29,964 nucleotides of DNA, taken from assembly GCA_026770585.1 (NCBI GenBank), contig MU646595.1, forward strand, positions 232,613-262,576, given 5' to 3'. Below are positions 1 through 9,300 of the stretch, piece by piece. The position numbers and the translations under genes were made by a program. The notes under the pieces are model-generated. The model searched no databases. It worked only from the letters and a program-made list of their open reading frames with translations, and was not told the DNA's origin. Source of the stretch: Baffinella frigidus (lineage: Eukaryota; Cryptophyceae; Cryptomonadales; Baffinellaceae). The first letter of the stretch is position 1. Every line of letters begins with the position of its first letter.

Positions 1-481
1 TTATGGTTTATGGTTTATGGTTTATGGTTTATGGTTTATGGTTTATGGTTTATGGTTTATGGTTTATGGTTTATGGTTTATGGTTTATGGTTTATTGTTT
101 ATGATTTAGTGTTCAGGTTTTATGGTTTATGGTTTATGGTTCATTGTTTATGGTTTATGGTTTATGGTTCATGGTTTAGGGTCCAGGTTTAGTATTTAGA
201 GGTCAGGGTTGAGGGTTTAGTGTTCAGGGTTTAGGGTTTAGGGTTTAGGTTTAGGGTTCTGTTTTTTTAAATTATTGTTTATGGTTTATCGTTTAGGATT
301 TGGGAGTTAGTGTCTAGGGTTTAGGGTTTTGGGTTTAGGGTTTAGGGTTGGGGTTCTGTTTGTTAAAATTATTGTTAATTGTTTATTGTTTAGGGTTTGG
401 GAGTTAGTGTTTAGTGTTTAGGGTTTAGGGTTTAGGGTTTAGGGTTTAGGGTTTAGGGTTTAGGGTTTAGGGTTTAGGGTT
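1..481 (+). repeat. Telomere-like heptamer array (TTTATGG/TTTAGGG)
   Basis: Positions 1-110 are a nearly pure TTTATGG array, followed by mixed variants (TTTAGTG, TTCAGGG), and 419-481 is a clean run of TTTAGGG, the Arabidopsis-type telomere unit. The G-rich strand is the plus strand. It may be a chromosome-end remnant or an interstitial array. Similar degenerate arrays recur through the window, so an interstitial origin is at least as likely. Confidence 0.9.
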
Positions 482-548
482 TAGCGCGCACCGAGTCCTT
501 GCCCTCGATCCGCGCCGCTATCGACGAGTCCACTGCCCCTGCACACAC

Positions 549-690
549 CACCAACCATCCCGGAATGAGCAAATCGACGAATTTAAGGTCACGTTCCCCC
601 TTTGAACGCCGCCGGATTCTGGTGTCTGTGGAGCCATTTTGCCTTGAAAATCGAAAACCGTCGATTTGCTCCGTCCGTGAGGTTTGGTGG
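549..690. mobile_element. MITE-like inverted-repeat element, CCACCAACC family, copy 1
   Basis: It begins CCACCAACC and ends GGTTTGGTGG, so the ends are inverted. The interior (about 595-670, with GCCATTTTGCCTTGAAAATC) recurs in reverse orientation at about 27240-27340. No transposase is visible. It is a short non-autonomous element by structure; the superfamily is unknown. Confidence 0.6.
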
Positions 691-826
691 CACCAACCCT
701 CAGAACGAGAGCATACCATCTTTTCGAGCCCCCTGATTGTTACCACAGTTCACCGGATTATGGCAAGCTTCAGTACAAATCAAGGGAATTGGAAACGGTG
801 ATTTGATCCCTCTCTGAGGGCTGGTG
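691..826. mobile_element. MITE-like element, CCACCAACC family, copy 2
   Basis: CACCAACCCTCAGA at the left end is inverted at the right end as TCTGAGGGCTGGTG. It abuts copy 1 directly. The interior is not coding. Confidence 0.6.
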
Positions 827-866
827 GACACGACACGGGGGGGGCAGCGTTGATGTGATAGTGTGA

Positions 867-1013
867 GGATCTGCAATTAGATTGGTAAAGCAACACGTTC
901 TGGTACAATTTTTGAAATGCGGAGACATTTAAAAGTCGAATTGGACTTTTAGAGTCCTCCTGTTTTATTATGTGTACCAGAACGAGCCGCTTTACAAATC
1001 TAATTTCAGATCC
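867..1013. mobile_element. MITE-like element with ~41 bp terminal inverted repeats
   Basis: The left end GGATCTGCAATTAGATT...CGTTCTGGTACA pairs with the right end read in reverse, GGATCTGAAATTAGATT...CGTTCTGGTACA, over about 41 bp with roughly six mismatches. A smaller inner palindrome (AAAAGTCGAATTGGACTTTT) lies near 930. About 147 bp in all, no coding capacity, single copy in this window. Confidence 0.8.
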
Positions 1014-1062
1014 TGGTTCTAAGCGAATGGTCCCGTGGCACGGCCGCGGAGAGTGAAGGTCT

Positions 1063-1195
1063 AGCTACGACTCATCTTATTTGGGCTCACCAGTTTGGTG
1101 AGCAGGGGCTGGTACTTTCTCCAAAGTTGACGGATGTGTACCGTAGACCCAGATCGTCAACTTGAGAAAAGTCGGTCCACCCAACTTCGTTAAGG
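1063..1195. mobile_element. TAGCTCTG-family MITE-like element, diverged copy
   Basis: It carries the features shared by the family at about 17106, 23053, 24391, 26888 and 27548: a TAGCT start, 'TTTGGGCTCACCA', 'GTTGACGGATGTGTACCG' and 'TCAACTTGAGAA'. The right terminus is poorly preserved. Confidence 0.55.
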
Positions 1196-1350
1196 AAGCT
1201 TTCAGCCCTGGATGGCTTTTCTAGGACCTGATGCGGATCAAATCCCCTTTCGAGGCCTGATTTCTTTCAAAGTCTGAAAAATGGTTGAGCGTAAAGGGGA
1301 TTTGATCAGCTGCAGGTCCCAGAAAGTCCCCCAGAGCTGGAAGCTTTCGT
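1194..1350. repeat. Long inverted repeat (~57 bp arms)
   Basis: The left arm from about 1194 (GGAAGCTTTCAGCCCTGG...CTAGGACCTG...GATCAAATCCCCTTT, to about 1252) matches the reverse complement of about 1292-1350 (GAAAGCTTCCAG...GGGACCTG...GATCAAATCCCCTTT). The spacer is about 40 bp. Probably another non-autonomous element. Confidence 0.75.
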
Positions 1351-1358
1351 AATCAAAC

Positions 1359-1543
1359 TGACCACCAACCCTCAAGGCCCGCTCAGATCGAAAACTGTCC
1401 ATCTAAAACCCATATGACCCTACCATAGGGAATTACTAGAAACTCAGGAAAAAGATGGAAATTCCGTCGGATTCCGATGGATCCTGGTACAAATTCCCAG
1501 GCCTGGAATCGACGATTTGAGCGGGCCGTGATTGTTGGTGGGA
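1359..1543. mobile_element. MITE-like element, CCACCAACC family, copy 3
   Basis: It starts CCACCAACCCTCA and ends ATTGTTGGTGGG. The interior (AATTCCGTCGGATTCCGATGG, then CGACGATTTGAGC) resembles the copy at 29188-29334. Confidence 0.55.
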
Positions 1544-1614
1544 GGCAGAGCCAGGAGGTGCTTCTCCTGGACCGGGCGTTTATGTGCCGGGAAGATGAAG
1601 ACCTGCGGAGTCAC

Positions 1615-2391
1615 CACGCGCCTGCATGCGCTTCCCCCTCCGCTGCTCCTTGCTTTCCAGAGCCTCATCCTGCTCCGCCCGCCCTTCCTGCTCTTTCACA
1701 GTCTGCTGATCCTCGGCGATCCTTTTCGTCTCCCGCACCAGCCGCCGCACCTGCTCGACCACAGCGCGGCTCAACACAACGTTCGGAGGAGAGTCCGATT
1801 TCCGAGTCCGATTTCCGAGATGATGGCGACTCTAATATGGTCATGGACTGAAAATGGGGTAGTTAGGCCTACGGCATTGCCTGGGACCTCCTACTGTAGG
1901 CCAAAATCCTAGGACTTTTTGGTCATAGGAGCCCTACGGCCTTCGGTAGGCAATTCCGTAGGCCCAACTACCCCCTTTTAGTCCATTACTCTATGAACCT
2001 GCTTGCCGCTAACGCCGTTGAGCAGCTTGATGCTCGCCTCGGCATCCGACAGATCTACCCTGCCTCACGCCCTACTCTGCCTCGGCTATCCTGCCTCAGC
2101 TATCCTGCCTCATGCCCTACACACCGTTCGGATGAGAGTCCGATTTCCGAGATGGCGGCGACTCACCTGCTTGCCACCGACGCCGTTGAGCAGCTTGATG
2201 CTCGCCTCGGCATCCGACAGATCCGCAGCACCTTTATCGTCATCCGTGTTCAGCGACGCCTCGAGCGCGGTTGCGCTCGCCGCATCTCGTTTGGCGGCAG
2301 CTGAATCTGCCGAGGCCTCTGACTCCAGGGCTTTCTCGGACATAGCCGCCGCTCCTGCCCGCGGCACTGCCACACAGCCCACGAACCTCAT
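1615..2391 (-). CDS. Coiled-coil protein, unrecognised (5' two exons)
   Basis: I do not recognise this gene. Exon 1 is 2391-2167: 75 codons from the ATG at 2391, starting MRFVGCVAVP and rich in Ala, Ser, Asp and Glu, ending LLNGVGGKQ at a strong donor (CAG|GTGAGT). Exon 2 starts at 1750 (GAGCAG|GTGCGG), keeps phase 0, and encodes a strongly charged helix (RRLVRETKRIAED, then many Q/E/K/R) typical of a coiled coil. Its 3' donor is uncertain: GT at 1614, or GC after 1624. Further exons must lie below 1600 or outside the window. The intron holds a MITE (1842-1986) and a copy of the exon 1 end (1993-2054). It is divergent from the inositol phosphate kinase gene, with 416 bp between start codons. 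The two-exon structure is inferred from phase and splice signals, not from homology. Confidence 0.5.
1842..1986. mobile_element. MITE-like element, GGGGTAGTTAGGCC family
   Basis: Left end ATGGACTGAAAATGGGGTAG followed by TTAGGCCTACGG; right end the inverse (CCGTAGGCCCAACTACCCCC, then TTTTAGTCCAT). The terminal repeats are about 35 bp and the element about 145 bp. It lies inside the intron of the minus-strand coiled-coil gene. A second, end-truncated copy is at 24240-24346. Confidence 0.75.
1993..2054 (-). repeat. Decayed copy of the exon 1 end (coiled-coil gene)
   Basis: Minus strand 2054-1993 repeats the exon 1 end at 2223-2167 (GATCTGTCGGATGCCGAGGC ... GGCAAGCAG) with few changes. The real donor GTGAGT is GTTCAT here. 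It lies downstream of the real donor. A further copy of the intron start (ATCTCGGAAATCGGACTC) lies at about 1798-1826 as well as at about 2135-2155. Confidence 0.8.
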
Positions 2392-2807
2392 CAGAAGAAG
2401 TCATCAAAATGAGAGAAATATGGTAGGAAAAGGAGGGTGTGGTGTGAGGAAATCATGGACGAGGGACGGAGATATACGTTCGGCGACTGAGAGGAGCAAC
2501 AGGATGACGATAGGGAGCACCCCCGTGCCTCCCCGTGATCGCCAAAGCCAAGCCATTTTGCGAGGGTGATGACGTCAAGACCTCTTGCTCCAGCCTCGAT
2601 TTTCAATTTGCTCCACTTCAGAAAAATAGATCAAATCGAGTCTGGAACTGCAGCCGTTTCCCTGACATAGTCTTCGAATTCCGCTCTCGAAAAGGCAACA
2701 ACTTAAGATTCCTCTACTTTTAAAAGATGAGGGGACCATCACGTTCCCCTTATCCGGCTGTCTAGTCATCCAGTCATCCGGGGGAGGTTGTCCGGTTCCT
2801 TACCGCG
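2392..2807. promoter_or_regulatory. Divergent intergenic region (coiled-coil gene / IPK)
   Basis: 416 bp between two outward-facing start codons, so both promoters should lie here if these are the true starts. I see no TATA box or clear motif. There is a pyrimidine-rich stretch and no repeat element. Confidence 0.4.
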
Positions 2808-5800
2808 ATGCCGGAGTTCGCCAAATTTGACGACGGATTTGCACTCGGTGGGCACGATGGCGGTGTGATCGCCGATGGCGAGTATGTCTTAAAGCTGTGG
2901 CAGCCCGGCACGAATGGTGAAACCGAGGTGCAGCCCATCGTGATCTCCCCTCTGATCTGAGGCTGCCAAGCTCGCTGGTGCTCGAACACGCGATTCCACA
3001 CGTTTCCCCTGCCGTGTGTCTTTCCCGCCCACCGCGCAACACCATTAGGCGCGCGCAGCTGGCGCGAAGGGTGTGCCTCCCGGGAAATACGGCCCATCCG
3101 AGAATCAGGATTGCCGGACTCTTGACGGTGGGGCTCGGCAGGCGGCATTCCTGCAGAGCGTCGGGGACCATCCTGTCATGTCGCGATTCGCTGTCAAGTA
3201 CCATGGGGTCCGCGAGGTGCCCCTCTCAACATCCGGAACATTGCTCGGAGATGTAAATTTACGACGCTGGACCACCAAAAACCATTGTTTTGTTTTCAAG
3301 AGACCCTGCCCAGCTTCTCGTTCCACCCGAACTCAGAGGATACGTGTTCTTGAGGGTGCGGATACATCCGATGCGCCCGTCCCATCGCATGTCCGTGTTG
3401 CTCTCTGTTGACGCCGCACGCAAGCAAGAAGAAAAAGTGAGGAATAATTGGTTGTGCGCGGCAGGTTGCGGGGGAGGGGGACGCCGCGCCGTCCAAGTGG
3501 ATCATGATGGAGAACCTTCTCTTCGGGATGGAGCGCCCCGTGTCGATGGATCTCAAGGTGCGGCCCGCCCGCCACCAGGCTGCCGGAGTTGGACCCGCAC
3601 CCGAGAATTCGAGCCTTTGGCAGGAATTGGCGCCCCCGAGCTTGCACTCCCGCCTTTGAGCCACAGAGGGAAGTTTGGCGCGAAGACGGAAATGTCGCCC
3701 GGCTTTGGCGGATCAACGGCGGGGCTGCAAGAGGGGCGCTTGTGCAGCGGCTTCCCTGACAAATGGAACACCCGAGGCAAGCCTGAGGTGATTTGATAGG
3801 CGCAACTGTAGATACGCCGATCAGGCGTATCCATAGTCAACTAACATGGCGTGAATCGCGTAGGGCGTTGAAATTCGGAGAAGGCATGGGCCAGGGGTTT
3901 GAGGTTGTGGCGCGGCACTCGGGTTGTTGCCAAGGTCGGGGGGGGTCCTCGACAGCCCCTGCCAAAAAGGAGGTCGTAAAAGCCTTGTACGGGTAACGGC
4001 CCTGTGCGAGGTACATTAGCTTCCGAGATTGTGCTCTGCCCTATATTGCCAAGTCGCCCAATGGTTGTGGCCTGGCTGTGTATGTGGCGAGCGAAATTCT
4101 GAACAGTCTTCTGAAACCCATCTGTCCAGACGTGCGAGGCTGACCACGCTATCAGCAGTATTCGTATCCACAGTTAACACATCCATTTTTTTTTAGGCGG
4201 ATCCACTTTTACCAATCCATGATCTGTTGTGCGCAGCAGGCGTATCCGCAGTTAACCAATCCTTTTTTTCCCAGGCGTATCCACAGTTGACTAATCGATG
4301 AGGTCTCGTGCGCAGATAGGGACGCGGACGTACGGGGACGAGGCCTCGGAGAAGAAGCGAAAGGATCAGGAGGACAAGGCCATGACCTCCACTCAGGTTT
4401 CCTGCGGGAAGAGACTTTTATTCAAGTTGTATGGTTTCGGAGACCGTGCTCCTCGAACGGCCCTGCCAAGATGGAAACTGTAAAATCCTTGTAAGGAGCA
4501 GGAGGACAAGGCCATGACTTCCACGCAGGTTCATGCGTGTAGTCCTCATTTCAACAGACTACATTAACTCAGGCAGAGCACCTTAGCTCTGCCTGATCCA
4601 TGGCCTCCACTCAGGTTGCCTTCCCTAGCCACAAGGAGGACTACGGACCTTTCATCGAAAGTCAACTTGCCCATGGGCAATTACTTATAAGGATTTTATA
4701 GTGCAGATTTGGTCACATTATACGCTAAATTTATCGTAGTTGAAACCTTCGTAGTCCACCGAGTGGAGGGAAAAGACTTTAATTGAAATTGTGAAGTCGG
4801 TCCATACACTTGATGCTTCCAGAGAGGGCTCGGACTAAGTTCGTCTCGGCAGATGACTGAATCAGTTCCTTTTTATCGCAGGTTGAATAGGAGAAATTAG
4901 TAAGGGCATAGTCAGTTGAATTAGGCTTCATAATTAAATGAAAACGCCAATTAGCGAACTGATTCAGTTATCTTTCGAGACGAAAGTGACTGCAAACGTC
5001 ACCTACCTTTGCCTGCGTTATCCAGCTCCCCTCAACCGATGAGACCGTAAGTCGATTCCTTTTTTTATGGTACAATTATGTAAACGTTGGCGTGAACACG
5101 AACTGTCAACCCGACTGATGCAGCTGTAGGCCCTCCCAACTCAACCGCCCCTACCGGGTTTATAGACATACACGCCGTGCTCGGCCTGCAGGGCTGTGTA
5201 TCCCTCAAGTGGCCAGAAGGCTCACACGCCCTACCGTAGGGCCCTAGGACCTTCCTTGGACCTCGCGTGGGTCTTTTAAGACCCCCTGGCCACTTAAGGG
5301 ATAGGATTTATGGGTTTATGGTTTAAGAGACCCTGCTTCTCGAACGCCTCCAAGCAGGAAGCCGTAAAAGCCTTGTACGGGTGTCGACCCTGTGCGAGGT
5401 ACATTAGCTTCCGAGATTATGCTCTGCCCTATATCGCAAGGTCACCCACCGATTGTGGCCTGGTTGTGTATGTGGCGAGCGATATTTTTAACAGCCTACC
5501 GCAATTCATCTTGTGTGATGCGTTGGGATTCGGAAAGGGCAGGTGTCAGGGGGTTGAGGTCGTGGCGCGGCTCGCGGGGTTTTGTCAGCATTTGTGGGTG
5601 TTCTCGAATGCCCCTGCCGAGAGGGAAGTCGTAAAAGCCTTGTACGGGTATCAGCCCTGTGCGAGGTGCATTAGCTTCCGATATTATGCTTTGCCCTATA
5701 TTGCGAGGTCACCCACCGGTTGTGGCCTGATTGTGTATGTGGCGAGCGAAATTCTGCGGTCCACTTGTCGCCATCAGTGCCTAGGGTGGCCAGGATTAGC

Positions 5801-6279
5801 CAACCGCCCTTGGCTTGCCGATTTGTTGTTAGCGCGAGGGTGGTGGTGGTTTTTGGCAGGGCCAGCACCCAGGTGGAGGATCCATGGCTGGACCTTGTGT
5901 TGAGAGTGAGGGTGGTGGTGCGTGGCAGGGGTCGATCGAGAGAACTAACCACTCGCCGTTCGCTCCGATACGGACTGCAATGTGCATTGCACGAACGTGT
6001 GTGTGGAGATATTTTTATTCTTTCACTGAGGGAGGTGGTGGTGGTGCGTGGTAGGGTTCGCTCGAGATAAGTAACCGCTCACCGCTCCGAAAACGCAGGG
6101 ATCGCTCGGGATCCGAGTGACAGGCGCGCGGCTGTACAATGGCTCTGGACTCCACCTGTTCGGGAACAAATACAAGAATGAACCCTGTGAGTGCTGACCC
6201 CGCGCACCCACCATCTCTCTCTCTTTCTCTCTCACTTTCTCTCTCTCTCTCTCTCTCTCTCTCGCTTTCCCTCTCTCTC

Positions 6280-6319
<40 letters not shown>

Positions 6320-9300
6320 TCTCTCTTTCTTTCTCTCTCTCTCTCTCTCTCGCTCTCTCTCTGCTGAAGACCTGAAGCTCCCGGACAGCCTTGGCCTGTC
6401 CAAGCACGGTTCTAAACCCTGAACTCTGAACCCTTCACCCTGAACCCTGAACCCTGCACCCTAAACCTTAACCCCTGAACCTTGAGCCCTGAACCCTAAA
6501 CCTGCGCCCTGAACCCTAAACCCTCAACCCTCAACCCTGAACTCTAAACCCTACGCGTCCCAAAGCGTACTCCAAAACGCCGAGTGAGTGCACTCGTGCG
6601 TTCTCACCCCCCCTGATCCGCCCACAACATGAACCCGTTCAGCGAGGGGTTTTCAGGCGCCCGGACCAAACGCGTTTTTGAGAGTGTGGTTTCAGGCGCC
6701 CGGTTGGTGAGGGTGTGGTGTGAATGTTGCTGGTAACGGACGAGGAGGAGGTTTCATAAGCCCGGTTCAAACGAGTAGTATTTCAAACGAGTTGGTGAGT
6801 GTGGTGTGAATAATGTGAATAATGTGGGCGACAGCGGACGAGGAGGATTTCGCTCGCCACATACATAGAAGAAGAGTTTACAGAACCCCTGTTCAAAACG
6901 AGTCGCTGAGCGTGTGGTCAACGAGGTCAATTACAAATAGACGATTTATTAATACATGGAGTGGTTGGCAGCGGACGAGGAGGAGATGCGAGTAGCGCTG
7001 CGGGCCTTCTTCGCCCCCCCAGAAGTGCTGGCCCAGGTCTGCCTCCCGCCCACCACCAGCCATCCGAAGAGGACCAAATCTGGCATGTGACTGGCCAGTT
7101 CCCGCCCGCAGGCGGTCGAATTCGACCGGAATGGCTCAAAAGCCCGCGTGTGACTGTAAGATAAATTCACGATGTGATCTTCTTTGGAGTGCAAGTGGCC
7201 ATTAAGTGGAATGCTGACGCGAATAGCTGCGTGATTTGGCCATGAAGCCGTGTGCTGACGGGAAGAGATCATGACGCTCCCTCAGTTGATCTGGGCTCCT
7301 CATTAAGTACATTCCGATGCTCTTTTTGCTGGATCGTTTGGACGGAGCCCTGATGTAAATGTAGTTAATGCGGACCCCACATTAACGGATGCAGAGCAAA
7401 CGAAGATCTGCTTGGACGACACGCAGCTGCGGTCGAGTAGTCCAGGTCCTGGTTCCGGCGTTGCAGTTTCGTCCAACATGGCGCACGCCGCCTGGCGTGT
7501 GGGAAAGGCATTCACGACTCAACGCTTCGCGTGAGGCGTTGAGATTCGTGGGGGGTCTAGTTTGTGGCGCGGCAGTCGGGTTTTTGTCAAGGTCGGCGGG
7601 GGTCCTCGAACACCCCTGCCAAAAAGGAGGTCGTAAAAGCCTTGTACTGGTATCGAACCTGTGCGAGGTACATTAGCTTCCGATATTATGCCTTGCCCTA
7701 TATTGCGAGGTCGCCCACTGGTTGTGGCCTGGCTGTGTATGTGGCAAGCGAAATTCTGCACCGTCTACCGAAATGCATCTTTCCGCAGATTGTGTGCACT
7801 GCCCAACCTCAATGGGACCGTGCCCACACGTTCTCTGTACTATTTATGCAAGAAAGTATATGTCAACCGCCAGGTGAACACAGATAGTCACATGTGGGCA
7901 TGCGATTATGCTCACGTCAAACGTGCTCTAGCCGTGTGCAAAGGTTGCGGGGCAGTTGCCGGAGATTTCATATGATAACGGTTTCCATTTAAAACCTTAG
8001 CAATCAATAAAAGATTCTTCACAAATGCTTCAATATAACTAAAAATGATCATGCTGTGCAGTAAATTTCATCACCCAGCCGTTTTCTATGAGATTCATGT
8101 CAAAGGCCCTGTCAAATGCTCATACCAAATGATTTGTGGCCGGGGTTTCAGGTGCGGAAGTTTGTGGACGAGATGGTCGCTGTGTTTGAGAAACAGGTCG
8201 CGCCCCTTCTCCCCAATGCACTTCCAAACACAACATTTCATCTAAGCAACCCGCCCCTCAGATCTCCCCAATGCACTGCCAACCAGAACGTTTCGTCTGA
8301 GTGAAATGCCCCTCAGAGACAGAGCCTTATGTCAATTGGGTGTTCTGGCAGCACCCTTTCTGGCAACTTACTGCCGAGGGTCAGCCAGGTGACTCAACGT
8401 AACATATCCTGGCTAGCAGTGCAAATGGCGCTTGGTGCTCTTTTGGTTCCTATTCGTACAGGGGGTCCTAGCCGCTAGAGTTGGGAGGTGCTCAGCGTCT
8501 GCGGTCCGAGTTTTGCGGCGGGACTAGGGTGATTTTTTTCTCAGATGGGGCGGGGTGGGTTCGGGTGGACGATGCTTCGTTGGGTTCGGATGGCGGCGAG
8601 TGACGTGACGTGATTCCACAGCATGAATTGGCGTTTCACGGTGAGTTGTGGCGACGGACTTCATCGGATTCAGATGGCGGCGAGTGACTTGCCGTGATTC
8701 CACAGGGTGAATTGGCGTTTTACGGTGGGTCGTGGCGACTGACTTCGTTGGGTTCGGATGGTGGAAAGTGACTTGGCGTGATTCCGCAGGAGGAATTGGC
8801 GTTTTACGGCTCGTCCCTTCTGTTTGCCTACGACACTGCTTCCAGGTGCAAGCTCTAGTACCCAGCAAAGGCCTAGACAGCGAGATTTGCTTCAGCAAAG
8901 CCCCACTCTCGTCAGGGGAAAGGGGTCAGAGGGGGGGACCTTAGCAGAGTACGGCTGAAGCCTGCGGACTTGAAAGCAAAAATTTACTGCACGTGCAGGG
9001 TCTTATTTGCAGATCTCACCGCGGGTTCCCGAGAAGGTTGAGATCTGGTCACGTGACGTGAATCGAGTGACGCGTTGAGATTCGGAGAGGGTGGGTGAGG
9101 GGGTTGAGGTCGTGGCGTGGCACACAGGTTCTTTTCAATGTCGGTGGGGGTCCTCGAGTGCCCCTGCCGAGAGGGAAGTCGTAAAAGCCTTGTACGGGTA
9201 TCAGCCCTGTGCGAGGTACATTAGCTTCCGAGATAATGCTCTGCCCTATATCGCAAGGTCACCCACCGGTTGTGGCCTGGCTGTGTATGTGACGAGCGAA

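Noticed and set aside
1-481. A true chromosome end.
   Set aside because: Not asserted: the array changes from TTTATGG variants to TTTAGGG toward the interior, and similar arrays recur inside introns throughout, so it may well be interstitial.
6139-6407. Ser/Leu-rich (plus) and Arg/Glu-rich (minus) frames.
   Set aside because: Translation of a (CT)n microsatellite. Only 6124-6186 is coding, in a different frame.
8538-8815. CRISPR-like regularly spaced repeats.
   Set aside because: Contiguous tandem copies, no spacers, eukaryotic context, and the unit is explained by a duplicated splice junction.
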